NCBI GenBank assembly: GCA_015847255.1
Contig: JADLZK010002806.1
Span: 1-64,000 of the forward strand
Source of the DNA: Hyparrhenia diplandra
Lineage: Eukaryota; Streptophyta; Magnoliopsida; Poales; Poaceae
Direction: 5' to 3'
Length of the DNA: 64,000 nt
The notes beneath the pieces are model-generated. The model did no database searches, was not told the DNA's origin, and worked only from the letters and a program-made list of their open reading frames with translations. A program made the position numbers and the translations under genes. Positions within the stretch are counted from its first letter, which is position 1, and the number at the start of each line of letters is the position of its first letter. Positions 44,825 to 56,052 of this stretch are shown one piece after another.

Positions 44825-45072
44825 TAATGGTAATATATAGTTTTTTTCTGCAAACAAATATGTACCTCTGTTAACCATTAATTCAAGTTCACATGCAAAG
44901 AGCCAACATTTATTATAGATAAAATATGTCTAGTAAGAAAGGCCTATCTTATGATAAAAAAAAAAGAGCCTATCACAATTCGGTCACTATTATAAGAAGG
45001 ATTTTAAACCCTTACAAAAATTCACAAGGCCCTTGCCTGGATCCTAAGTAGAAGGTAGTTAGCAGGAATGGA

Positions 45073-47428
45073 TCATGCGAGTGCGTTGACGACGACGGGG
45101 CTTCTGACATAGTGGGTCCCGTCTGTCCAGACGAGCCTCCCAAAGACGTAGCCCATCCCGACCTTCTGCGACGTGACCGTCACCTTGAACTCCTTCTCGT
45201 CGCCCACCTTGCTGAACTCGAGCACCGTCGGCTTCACCTCCATGCCGATCCCGACCGGCTGGCGCCAGGACGCGAGGTACTTGCCCGGCCGGCCGACGTT
45301 CTTGAGCCGCCGCGTTACCGTCTGCGTGCCGCGCAGCGACGGCACGATGATGGACGGGTAGTTGAGGTCCTCCTTGGCGGGCGCCTTCTTGGCCGGGCAC
45401 GCGAACTTGCCGGCGCTGAGGCGCTTCATGTCTGCCTCGGAGAGGCCCATGGAGCAGAGGAAGGCGAAGTAGTCGTCGGGGTTGGCGTCGTACACGAGGC
45501 CCGGGTCGACGGCGCCGTTGGGGTGCACGTTGCCGGCGCCGTAGGCGAAGGCGTTGGCCTCACTGCCGTCGTGGTCGCGCATGGGCGCCCCCGTGTTGTC
45601 CTGGGTGCGCGCCGTGGTCATGATGGCGGAGCGCATCGCGGCGGGGCTCCACTCGGGGCGCGCCGCCTTGAGGAGCGCGATGACGCCGGAGACGTGCGGG
45701 CACGCCATGGACGTGCCGGACAGGATGGCGTACTCGGAGCGGCGCTTGTCGGAGGCGAGCTCCGTGGGGCCGACGTACTCGGTGAAGGCGGCCAGGATGT
45801 CGACCCCCGGCGCGGCGATGTCGGGCTTGAGGACGTACGGCAGCGAGCCGCTGGGCCCGCGGGAGGAGAAGCCCGCCACGGACGGCGAGTTCTTGACGCC
45901 GACCTCCGTCCTGGAGGGCGAGATGTTGGCGACGGGGTTGGGCGTGGACGCCATGTAGGCGTGCAGGAGACGGCCTCGCTGTAGGTGATCATGGTGGCCG
46001 GGAGCACGTGCGGGTCGGCGACGATGTCCTCGCCGTCCATCCTGTCGTTGGCGAGGATCATCCCGGCGCCCCCGCGTCGAGCACGGACATGCCCTTGGCG
46101 ACCCGGGAGACGTCTGCGGTGCCGCCGCGGCGGCACACGACGATCTTGCCCCTGACGGCGGCGGGGGTCGAGCGCGCCGGGCGCGCAGCTGGCGGCGTCG
46201 TAGGGGCTGGAGGCGGCGCGGGCGGCGCGCGCGGCGTCGACCACGGGGTAGAGCGTGTCGGCGTGCAGCGTGGTGGACTCGAGGCTGGTGCCCTTGAGGC
46301 GCACGCTGTTGCCGAGGGTGAGGACGTTGGGGAAGTCCCTGTCGACGGTGGTGGCGGCGACGGTGGTGACCCAGGGCGCGGCGTTGACGACGGTGTCGTC
46401 GTAGGGCCCGGAGTTGCCGGCGGAGCAGACGACGGAGATTCCCTGGACGGCGGCGTGGAGGGAGCCGAGCGTGACGGGCTCCTTGAATAGGGACGTGGCG
46501 TCGTCGGCGAGGGGCGCGTCCTGGCCGAAGGAGACGGAGATGACGTCCGCGCCGTCGTGGATGGCGGCCTCGAAGCCCGCGAGGACGTCGGCGGCGGCGC
46601 ACTCCCCGGACCAGCAGACCTTGTAGGCGGCGACGCGTGCCCTGGGCGCGCCCCCTTGGCGGTGCCGGTGGCGTAGCCGAAGAGGCTGGCGCGGGGCACG
46701 AAGCTGCCGGCGGCGGTGGAGAGCGTGTGGGTGCCGTGGCCCTCGGTGTCGCGCGTCCAGTTGTTGCCCACGACGGCGGGGTTGCTGAGCAGCATGTCCC
46801 GGTTGAAGAAGCTGGCGCCGACGAGCTTGCGGTTGCAGGCGACACCGTACTTGACGGTGTCCTGGCAGGAGCCCTTCCAGCGGGCGGGCACCCCGGACTC
46901 GGAGAGGCCGGCGTCGGCGAAGCTGTGGGACTCGGGCCACACGCCGCTGTCGAGGCTGGCGATGATCACGTCCTGCCCGAACTTTGCGTGGTTCCAGATG
47001 GAGCCCGGGAGGACGTGGCCGTTGCGCTCCAGGTCCATGAAGTCCCAGGTCCGGGTGGTGTGCAGCTTGAGCATCTTGCTCGGAAGCACCGCCAGCACCT
47101 CGGGGTGCTCCTGGATCTGCCGCGCGACGTCTTCCTCGAGGTGCGCCGCGAAGCCATTGAGGCTGCTCTTGGTGTAGGAGTAGAAGATGGACTGGCGCGC
47201 CGTCTCCTGGTCGGTGCCGAGGATGGATGCGAGGAGGTGGTGGTGCGACTGGGTGGCGCGGGCGTGCTCCTCCGCCGAGGCATCGCGGCCATAGGCATGG
47301 GCTCCCAGGTACACGATGTAGGGCTTCTTGTATGCTTCCACGACCACGAGATGTAGGTACAGGCTCAGCAACTGGACGACGGGGACCAAGAGCAGCGACG
47401 ACCACCTTCTCCTCGCCATGGTGCCCAA
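45073..47428 (-). CDS. Subtilisin-like serine protease (SBT, S8A), single exon, with four frameshifts
   Basis: About 785 residues if read through four single-base indels. A signal peptide (residues 1-32) directs secretion. An inhibitor I9 propeptide follows (YIVYLGAHAYG...). The catalytic triad is present: Asp about 160 (IIASLDSGVWPES), His about 231 (GHGTHTLSTAAG) and Ser about 572 (LSGTSMACPHVSG), with the oxyanion Asn in VVCSAGNSGP. A protease-associated domain sits between His and Ser, and a fibronectin-III-like domain forms the C-terminus. Plant subtilases of this kind process or degrade extracellular proteins; the sequence looks SBT5-like. Frame changes lie near 46660 (one base lost), 46180 (one C gained), 46070 (one G lost) and 45965 (one C lost), all at C/G runs. 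No residue of the catalytic set is altered. Confidence 0.88.
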
Positions 47429-47601
47429 CTCATGCAGCGGCCGGCCCGCCTGTAATAACCAGGTTTCATTCAGCAGGGCCTTTCCTAAATTTGGCTATGC
47501 TTTGACTTGACTGGGAGCAATGCGATGGAAGGGATCACCACACCATTCATGCCGGATCGAGAAAGTTTCAACACCGTACCTGACCGACCTGATGAAGAAT
47601 G

Positions 47602-47846
47602 TGTTAGCTAAGTTGTTGCGTCAATATTATGTTTCACATCTGCATTAGCTAGAGTTAGGGGCGGCTGATGGACAATGACGTGCTTGGTCCACATGACAGC
47701 CCGGTTTGGGTCTTAGTGTCGAGCGTGATCTGCGGCACGGCGCGGGGGGACTTGATCATCAAGTCAAGATCCTGTGTATGCATTATATAAAGGCATGAAT
47801 AAACCCTGAAAAGCTGCGGTTGTTGCAGCGACATATCCTGTGTTAC
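47602..47846 (+). repeat. Truncated 5' LTR of the second Copia
   Basis: Matches the first part of 50099-50500 but lacks an internal stretch of about 60 bases and the last third. Confidence 0.8.
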
Positions 47847-50089
47847 GTTGTTTACTGAAGACTATGAAGGTCCCGGGGTATTTCTGGGGTGAAGCAGTGA
47901 TGGTGGCCGTGTACATTCTCAATAGATCACCAACGAAGAGCCTGGATGGTAAGACGCCATATGAGGCAGGCATGGTTTGGGATAAAACCTGGAGTCCGAC
48001 ACCTGCGCACTTTTGGGTGTGTGGCATTTGCAAAGCGAGTTGGGCCTGGGTGACGAAGCTGTCAGACCGATCAGTCAAAGGGGTTTTTTCTCGGTTATGA
48101 GTGAGGAACCAAGGGCTATCGGGTTTTTGATCCAGTGAACAAGAAGTTGATTATTTCTCGCGATGTGATTTTTGATGAGAAGCGCCCATGGAATTGGGAG
48201 GAGAATGTGAGCAGCAGCAGTGGCACAAAGGAGTTGTCGTTTCCATTCAGTTTCAGTGTACACTATCCTGACAACACTGTAGCTGATCCGGCAACAGGGC
48301 ATGTGCCTGAATCCGCGCTGGAACTGGTGGTGTTTGATCCACAGTCGCCTGCTCCACCAATTCCATCGGCCGGAGGAGGTGATCAGGGCTCGCCCATACT
48401 CCAAATCCTCCATCAACTGGTTTCGTTCATCCACATTCGATTCAATGGGCCACACCGCCGACAGGCGGCTCGACTGACTCTGAAGGAACACCGCTGCTAT
48501 AGAACCATGCATGACTTACTGGACACCACAGAGGAGGTGCAGGAGTTTGAGTACAGTGGGGTTTGCTTAATAGCAGCAGAAGAGCCGAGGTCAATTAATG
48601 AGGCCATGACAGAAGCTTGTTGGAGGGAAGCCATGTAGGCTGAAATGCAGGCTATTTAAGCCAACAGGACTTGGGATGTGAGTGATTTGCCAAATAGGTA
48701 GAAAGCAATAGGCCTAAAGTGGGTGTTCAAAGTGAAAAGAACCTAGAAGGCAAGATTGTGAAGCATAAGACCAGGCTAGTGGCCAAGGGATATGCCCAAC
48801 AGCAGGGTGTCGACTATGATGAAGTGTTCGCACCGGTTGCCAGAATTGAAACAGTGAGAGTTTTGCTAGCTCTAGCAGCACATGGTGGATGGCAGGTACA
48901 CCATATGGATGTCAAGTCGGCATTCCTGAATGGAGATTTGTCTGAAACTGTTTAGGTGCAACAACCTCCACTCATTGTTTGCAGTGGTGAAAAGGTGTTG
49001 AAATTGAGAAAAGCACTCTATGGGCTAAAACAGGCGCCTAGAGCCTGGAATTCCAAACTCGATAAGGAGTTGATTGCTCTTGGTTTTGTGAAGAGCAAGT
49101 TGGAACATGCTGTGTACAGAAGAAGCAGCAAAACTTCCTTCTTGATTGTGGTATATGTTGATAATATAATATTCTTGGGCCAAGTGTCAGTGACATTGTG
49201 AAGTTTAAGTAGGAGATGCAGAAGAAATTTGATATGAGTGATCTAGGTCTCCCGAGCTATTACCTAGGTATTGAGGTGAAGCAAGAAGATGCTGGAACCA
49301 CACCTGATTCAGAGTGCATATGCATTAAAAATCTTGGAGTGGGCTGGGATGTTGAATTGCAATCCTTGTGCAACTCCAATGGAAGCAAGACTCAAGCTCC
49401 ATAAGAAGAAGGATGGTGATGTGGTTGTTGATCCCACAAAGACACAGAAGTTTGATTGGTAGTCTCGTGTACATTGTCAACACATGACTGGCCTAGCATA
49501 CTCGGTGGGTGTTGTCAGTAGACACATGGAGGCACCAAATAGTGATCATTGGGCTGCTGTGAAACACATTCTTAGGTACCTGAAGGGGACTATCAGGTAT
49601 GGCTGCAGATATGTGCGTAGCAATGATCTAAAGCCTCACTATGCTAGAGATGTGGAGGACAGGAAGAGCACCACGAGTGTAGTCTATTTCCTCGGGCAAA
49701 GCTCGGTAACTTGGGCATCACAGAAGCAAAAGATTGTCGCTCTGTCGTCATGAGAAGCCAAGTATGTAGCGCAGCGGGCGCCCCGTCAAGGTGTATGGCT
49801 TAGTCGGCTAATTGGTGATTTGATGGGAACTAAGGAGGCGTCGGTGAAGCTCCTCATGGACAACATGTCTGCTATCGCCTTGAGTAAAAATCCAGTGTAT
49901 CATGAACGAAGCAAGCACATTGATACAATGTACCACTTCATTCGTGAGTGCATTGAGGAAGGCAAGGTGGAGGTCGAACATGTTGGGACTGCTGATCAGT
50001 TAGCTGACTTCTTCACCAAGGCGTTGGGGCGGGTGAGGTTCTTGGAACTGAGGAAGGCTCTTGGCGTCGTCAAGGTGCAACATGCTTAG
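47847..50089 (+). pseudogene. Copia pol remnant: integrase C-terminus, reverse transcriptase, RNase H
   Basis: Blocks in order: LLKTMKVPGYFWGEAV and YILNRSPTKSLDGKTPYEA (integrase end), the reverse-transcriptase blocks HHMDVKSAFLNGDL, LYGLKQAPRAWN and a damaged catalytic region (YVDNI in place of YVDDL), then RNase H (MDNMSAIALSKNP, DFFTKALG). Stop codons and shifts fall at about 48636, 48955, 49201 and 49752. The RNase H is clearly related to that of the first Copia but from a different family. Confidence 0.85.
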
Positions 50090-50098
50090 GAGGTGATT

Positions 50099-50500
50099 TG
50101 TTAGCTAAGTTGATGCGTCAATAGTATGTCAGTTAGTTTCACATCTGCATTAGCTAGAGTTAAGGGCGGCTGATGGACAATGACGTGCTTGGTCGACATG
50201 CCAGCCCGGTTTGGGTGTGTGCGCGCCGTGGCGTATATTGCCACACGGGGCTTGGCATCTCTATGCAACGGTGTTGAGCGTGATCTGGTAAGACGACGCG
50301 GGGGACTTGATCATCAAGTCAAGATCCCGATGTATGCATTATATAAAGGCATGAATAAACCCTAAAAAGCTACGGTTGTTGTAGCGACATATATTGTGTC
50401 TTTGTTTCTTCATTCCAATCTACAAAAATCTCGCCCGTGGTCACCTCGACCTCGCCGGCGCCGAAGTTCCCGGAGTCCAGAGCATCACCTAGCTCCAACA
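50099..50500 (+). repeat. 3' LTR of the second Copia
   Basis: 402 bp, TG...CA ends, preceded by an AGGAGGTGATT polypurine tract and with a TATA-type TTATATAAAGG at about 50339. Confidence 0.85.
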
Positions 50501-51008
50501 GAATGCTCTGCAGTGCATGACTACTAACAAGGGGCAATGCCAACCAAAGCCGAAAATGTCAGAGCCCCCAAACACAGAGCATTCCCTCCTTGTGTTTTTT
50601 TTAGACGACATTGTTGCGTGTTTTTAATTAAGCAGGGATAGTTCAAATAAAGTTGTACAAAAAGTAAATTCTAGGTAACCATGGTTACCAAGGTCAACCT
50701 AACCAATACTGGATCCCTCTTTAGGCTATTACATAAAAATGAATGGGTGACAAAGAAACAGCGACAACGGCAACCACTAAACACTAGCCCACGTGAACAA
50801 CTCGCCAGAGATTATTACTGCTGGCGCACAAGCAGCTCCTCCTTCACTGCCAGTGCGAGCTGCACCGGATTAAGTTGTTTGGCGCATCGAACGCCCTAGA
50901 GTTCCGCTCCTTCCAGAGCATCCATCCTACAAGAAAGAACAAAGAGACGAACCCACGACGGAGGGGTTTGGGCAACCTCTCCGCGTCCCGCAACCACCCA
51001 GGTCATGA

Positions 51009-51399
51009 AGGGGTTGTTTGGTTGCTCCGTGTGGAGTGTGCAAAGCCTCGGCGCGCATAGCCGGGCTCTCGGTAGCCAAGGTCAAGCACAAGCAAAGCCT
51101 TTTGTTTGGTTGCTCGCCCGAGCGCAACCCTGGTTAGATTGAGCTTCGTTTGGTTAGCCGGATCCGGCGCATGCACGCCTCTCTTGTTCGATCCACAGAT
51201 GCGGCGCCGCATGCATGCTTGCACCGCATGAGGCCGGGTCGAGTTGGATCGGTCGATTTCTCCATTTCTCCGCAAGCATGGTTGAAGGGGCACGACCGCA
51301 CGCTTAGAGCCCGGCTGAGAAGGGCGCCAACCAACCAAACACCGATACTCCCCGCATGCGTAGAGCCCGGCCGAGGCCGGATGCGGGCAACCAAACGCG
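51009..51399. mobile_element. Tourist-like MITE inside the LINE
   Basis: About 390 bp between LINE ORF2 blocks, with inverted ends (GTTGTTTGGTTGC at the left, GCGTTTGGTTGC reversed at the right) and possibly a TGA duplication. Borders are good to a few bases. Confidence 0.55.
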
Positions 51400-51764
51400 C
51401 TGAAGTCTTCCTCCTCCACCAAGACTGCGTTGAGAAGGTGCATCCCGGAAGTGACGACGAGCCACACCTCCCTTGCTGTAAGGACAACCTAGGAGGATGT
51501 GGTCTAGTGTCTCCGGCCCGATCGCAGAAGATGTCGCCCCGCTCTCCGATCATGCTAGACCCAGCGAGTGCACAAGGCTTGGAAGGTGGACTCGTGTTCC
51601 CAAGTGTGATCTGGTGGAAGCTTGGAAGAGAGCGAGAGACTCATGCTCGGTGGAGGCCGGGTCGTCATCCCTGCTCTCCGATCATGCTAGACCCGAGTGA
51701 GTGCGTAAAGGCCACCCCCGTCCCTTCGCAGGTCGGAGATCCCTGCACCACCAGCTCCTTGGGC

Positions 51765-52454
51765 CTACAAACCGCCGGCCAGCGACCTTGCACTTGCCAC
51801 CGCATTGACCGTCTCGGCCCCAGCCCAAATGAAGGCACGATGCAGCCTGCCGATGGCCCCTAGAGCCCACGGGGATAGGCATAGGGCGATGGAAGTGTGG
51901 ATCAGGATGGCAGATAGTGTCGCCTTTACCAACGTCGTCCCGCCCGCAGCGTTGAGGAGGTTCCTCTTCCATCTAGGAATGCGTGCGGCGACCATGTCCA
52001 CCAGGATGACATGTGGTCGTGTTTCCAGTGTGGGGCGCTCTGCGATACGTCCTCTACGGCGCAGAGGCGGGTGCGGCACACGTCGGAGGCGCGGACCCGA
52101 TTTGATCAGCGGTGTGGCCAGCGGCAGGCAAACCAAGTCCTCGATTTCCGCCTGGAGGGTGGGCTGGTCCTGCAGCCCAGCATCGTCGTCCTCAGAGGAC
52201 ACCGGGGGAACGGCCTGCGTCGAGGGAACTTCATCTTGCGTCGTGCCAACATTCGACATCTCATCGCCCAGCGCGACCACAACGGTGGGCATCATGGCGT
52301 TGGTGGGAGGCCCAGCAAGCTCACCCACAACGGTGGGCATCATGGCGTTGGTGGGAGGCCCAGCAAGCTCACCGAGCACGAGCTTTGCCCACCAGTCTTG
52401 GGTTGTGAGGGTAGCCGCAACCTGCGAAACCTGTGACGCGCCAGCAGGCGTCAT
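51765..52454 (-). pseudogene. LINE ORF1-ORF2 fusion ORF
   Basis: 229 open codons spanning the ORF1 tail and the ORF2 connection domain. The first part contains GELAGPPTNAMMPTVV twice because of a 48-bp tandem duplication at 52277-52372. It would encode no enzyme. Confidence 0.7.
52277..52372. repeat. Tandem duplication, 2 x 48 bp
   Basis: Two virtually identical copies of a unit beginning CCACAACGGTGGGCATCATG. Confidence 0.9.
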
Positions 52455-52622
52455 CCCTCCTTGTGTTTCAATTCACATGATAATTCAATCATGCAACGGT
52501 ACAGTTGCCGAGTGATGAACAACACTGTGGAATTGCTAATACGTAAGTCGGAAACTCTTTTTTTCCCATGAAAATTTTAGAATCTCTCTTGATCCATATT
52601 AGGTTTGAGCAGCCAAACCATT

Positions 52623-53064
52623 CGCGTCATCTTTGGCTGCCCAGCTGCAGGCAAGTTCTAGGCAGTAGTCAACATTGCAATCACCCCATCACGGTCCATG
52701 GAGAAATTGCAGGAAATCAATGCCCCAACACATATTCCCGGGAAACACTTCCAAACCTTCCTGCTGCTTTGTTGTTGGCATATTTGGAAAAGAAGAAATA
52801 ACACAATCTTCAGAAATGACCGCATCACTCACCAAGGGGCGCTGATGAACGGCAAAGACGGAGGCAAGTCTATGGAAGGCGAGGCTGCCGAAAGGACAGA
52901 GAGATAGCTAATAAGTGGTGTTCCATTTTAGCTAATTCAATGTAAACTGTATGAAAACCATGTAATGCTCTTTAACATCCGGCTTCCAGAGCCAAAATAA
53001 TAATATAACCACGTGGGGAATCCTCTCCCCTCCCGTCGAATTATCAAAAGAGAGAGAAAAAAAA
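52623..53064 (+). mobile_element. 5'-truncated LINE
   Basis: Flanked by a perfect 14-bp duplication, GCAGCCAAACCATT (52609-52622 and 53065-53078). Encodes the end of ORF2 (LLLCCWHIWKRRNNTIFRND), then a 3' UTR and an A-rich tail (53054-53064). Confidence 0.88.
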
Positions 53065-53078
53065 GCAGCCAAACCATT

Positions 53079-53446
53079 GGATCTGGAGACATATCATGAA
53101 GCTGGATGGTGGACCGACCGGTGTGGCCTGTCCGGCTGTCCCCTGTCTAAATCTGGGCTGCTGGTTGCGACTACCGATAAGCCCAATCGAGCCGTGACAC
53201 CACACCAAACCAAGTCCTTGTTTAGATTGCAAATTTTTACAACTCCTATAGCACTAAAACTTGGAACTTGCAAGCGAACTAAACAAGGCATTAAGCTAAA
53301 AGCGTTGCATTGTATGCGAAATACGAGTACGGTACAGTACAGTACATATGCGAACAAACCGCGCCTGCACGTCACCCCCGGAGCGGGCGGTGGATACAAA
53401 TAAAATGACACACACGGTAACTAACTCACTGATTGGTGTTTCCTTA
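53079..53446. other. Intergenic, nothing recognised
   Basis: Short stretch between the LINE and the Helitron, no gene seen. Confidence 0.4.
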
Positions 53447-53583
53447 TCTACTACTGCAAAGACCCACGGGGGAGTTGCTCCCTGGTGAGGCCACGTCACC
53501 GGTAACGCCGAAATCCCACCGAGCCTTCGTTCGTCATACGCACGGCGGCCTCTTCGCTCCCCTTCAATCGTCCACCCGGAAAG

Positions 53584-54180
53584 ATGTCGTCGCCTGGCCG
53601 CCCTACCTGCCACCCCGCCCTTCCGCCCGATCTGCCGCCTCTTCCCCTACCCGCCGGCCGCCCGAGCTGCCGCCTCGCCCTTCTGTCCGACGTGCCGCCT
53701 CTTCCCCTACTAAATCTCTTCGCCTGCCCGCATCCGATGGTGTTCCTTCAGTTCCCGATGCATAAATCCAAGATCAACAAGTTCGAGGCTGCGCTGCGGA
53801 GGCGCTGCCCAGGAGATGGAGGCCGCCCGCGTGGCGTTCAAGACGGGCATGACGCCGATCGGCAACAGGATCAAGGACAGCCGGTCGTTAACCACCGCCT
53901 CCCGCCCCAGCCCCTCCAGTAGGATCAAGTGCTGCACGGTCGTGCGGTGGTGCGACGGATGCGTCAGAGGCCTGGGGCTGCTGGAGCAGACTCCTCTGCC
54001 GCGTCAACCAGCCGCAATGGTACCGCAACAGCCAGAGCTCAAAGGCTCTGTTTTCACCTTCTCTTCTTTATGTTCGCCATGGGCTGTGCAGCTGTAGAAG
54101 ACGGCACGGAGAGTGATGAGGAGGAGGTCCCCGAAGGTCGCAACATCAACAGACCCTCCAAAAAGGAGGCGCAGCGTCAG
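53584..54180 (+). pseudogene. Unidentified gene fragment(s) in the Helitron
   Basis: A GC-rich stretch with Pro/Arg-rich translation, then blocks that look like real protein: MEAARVAFKTGMTPIGNRIK (about 53816) and, in another frame, VEDGTESDEEEVPEGRNIN (about 54090), the latter ending in a GT donor near 54181. The source gene was not recognised. They may come from one gene with a break or from two. Confidence 0.4.
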
Positions 54181-54644
54181 GTTGGTGCCAAGTTCTACCA
54201 TATGTTTCAGCTACTGCTTGCAGTTGCAAGCTTACTGCTAAATTGTGTTCCGATGAGTGCTGCCATTCTCTGCTGCACGAGCAGATTTAGTTCATCTAGT
54301 GTATGTATTTCAGTGTGCTGCAATACACATTCAGTTTGTTTATTTATATGTGTTTTTGCACATTTAATTTTTGTCATGTTTTACGCATTCAGTAATTGGC
54401 AAAAGTGCTGACTACTGTGATTTGTGCTGATGTCGAAACGGACGGAGCTTGGAAGGATGTTAGCATGAGGAGTCCACATCATGTGCTTACTTTACGTGAA
54501 TAAATGGTTGCAGGCTTGCAGCGTAGTGGATATGCCTTATGATAATGACATTTGACAGCCTAAATTGAGCATTCTACTTATCCAATTTATTCTCTATAAC
54601 AGTAATTAACGAATTCTTCTTACTTCCTCTTTGATGAAATTCAG

Positions 54645-55502
54645 GTAGCCCTCGAGTTCATGGTGACGAGGAGGAGGAAGATATTGATGACTTGGACAAT
54701 GAATTCAACAATGGGAAAGGCCCAGAGTGGCAACTGCAAGATGATGCTGATCTGTCTTCATCTGCTCGCCATGAGCCACATCATCGGATTCCACGCATGA
54801 CAAGTGGACAACAGGTATAATATGTCATTCATGTTCATTCATTGATCTGAGTGATACTGTCGTGCTGCTACTGCCCACTGCTGCACTTTTGTTATTATAC
54901 TTATTTCTATATCAACAACTAACATACTGATACTTTGTTATCTTCAGATGTCTGGAGAGATCCCTGATGCTTCCCCTGATCGCCATTCTATCCGCAGTCC
55001 AACATCAAGCTATGTTGATCCAAGTGTCCCAGGTATTTTATCAATCATCATAAATTGCTATGTTTGGAGAATTTGTCTGCATATTAGCTGGGGATCGTTA
55101 ATATTTCTTTACTATGATTTCAGTTCCTGTGAGGATACCTAATTCTAATGTTTCAGGTATGATAGAGAGGGAGAGCCGTCACAGCTTGCTCCCATTGATG
55201 TCTTCGTCAATACAGTGGATCCATTGGAGGAACCTCCACTGATCACATCCAACACTGTTTTGTCCATTCTTGCTGTGGATTACCCTGTCGACAAAGTGTC
55301 ATGCTATGTTTCTGATGACGGTTCAGCTATGCTGACTTTAGAGTCTCTCTCAGAAACCGCAGAATTTGCTAGAAAGTGGGTTCCTTTTTGTAAGAAGCAC
55401 AATATTGAACCAAGAGCTCCAGAATTTTACTTTGCTCAGAAAATAGATTACCTGAAGGACAAAATTCAACCTTCATTTGTTAAGGAAAGACGAGCAATGA
55501 AG
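54645..55502 (+). pseudogene. Cellulose synthase (CesA) gene fragment, exons with introns
   Basis: Exon-like segments 54645-54814, 54948-55032, a 5' stub at about 55124-55138, and 55157-55502 keep GT-AG borders. They encode the acidic region after the RING finger (DDLDNEFNNGKGPEWQLQDD), SGEIPDASPDRHSIRSPTSS, and the first cytosolic catalytic part (REGEPSQLAPIDVFV, LSILAVDYPVDKVSCYVSDDG with the first UDP-binding Asp pair, KIDYLKDKIQPSFVKERRAM). The membrane helices between them are deleted: the exon starting VPVRI is joined to the intron preceding the catalytic exon. Both the RING finger and everything after RRAMK are absent. It resembles primary-wall CESA1-type genes. It is not a functional synthase. 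Confidence 0.88.
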
Positions 55503-56052
55503 GTAAACTTCTGTCTCATGGTTACATCACCTGTTGCTCTACCTACAATGTAAGATTCTAGATTGGGTTATTTCAAGGATCTAACTCTGCCATGACTATG
55601 TTTGGCAGATCCATAATAATTTGTTTAAATGAAGGAATTTGGAATGTTTGATATTCTGAAATCCATTGGCTGCTGTGGTAATAACATATGTGTTGGAATG
55701 AGCCGAGAATATATGATAAAAATAGGCTTATGTGCTTTATGTAAAAAGAAAATTCTAATATACTAAGCAAATTGATAACTGATGCACTTAATCCAAACTT
55801 TGCTTTGCATTCACCTTTCCTTCATCTCATCTGTAAATATAGATATAATTTTGTTCAGGAAACTTTGCCTGTTTCATACATTCAAATTCTCCATTGCTAA
55901 CTCTATTCCTGATCAATAACAAAGTAATTGTACTCAACATCTAATTGAAATCATATTTCTTTTTCATTACACAACAATCCTAAACAATACCCCGTGATAC
56001 CCGCGGCAACGCGCGGGGTATCCACCTAGTTCAACACACACAACCACACAAA

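Larger units (their letters stand above)
47602..50500 (+). mobile_element. Copia retrotransposon with 5' half deleted
   Basis: A perfect 5-bp duplication, GAATG (47597-47601 and 50501-50505), defines both ends. The 3' LTR is complete (50099-50500, TGTTAGCT...CCAACA). The 5' LTR is cut at about 47846 and joined directly to the end of the integrase region, so primer site, gag, protease and most of integrase are gone. The rest of pol is riddled with stops. It lies head-to-head with the subtilase, 173 bp from its ATG. Confidence 0.9.
50598..52453 (-). mobile_element. LINE with internal deletion joining ORF1 to ORF2
   Basis: TCCCTCCTTGTGTTT flanks it at 50583-50597 and 52454-52468 (15 bp). The left end continues as a T-run. 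On the minus strand an ORF1 C-terminal piece (LRRRGRIAERPTLETRPHVI) is followed within the same frame by the ORF2 connection region (VAARIPRWKRNLLNAAGGTTLVKATLSA), so the end of ORF1 and most of ORF2 including the polymerase are deleted. The ORF2 zinc region and tail (WMLWKERNSRAFD) follow, interrupted by a MITE. 5' truncated. Confidence 0.85.
53447..56029 (+). mobile_element. Helitron carrying captured gene fragments
   Basis: Starts TCTACTACTGCAAAGACC after an A and ends CCACCTAG before a T. A strong GC hairpin (ATACCCGCG-GCAA-CGCGCGGGGTAT) lies just before the terminal CTAG. No RepHel protein. The 2.58-kb interior holds an unidentified exon-like GC-rich part (about 53,580-54,180) and exons with introns from a cellulose synthase gene (54,645-55,502), both on the plus strand. 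Confidence 0.82.

Noticed and set aside
45112..47356. Long plus-strand frames opposite the subtilase
   Set aside because: Composition-driven shadows of the protease gene.
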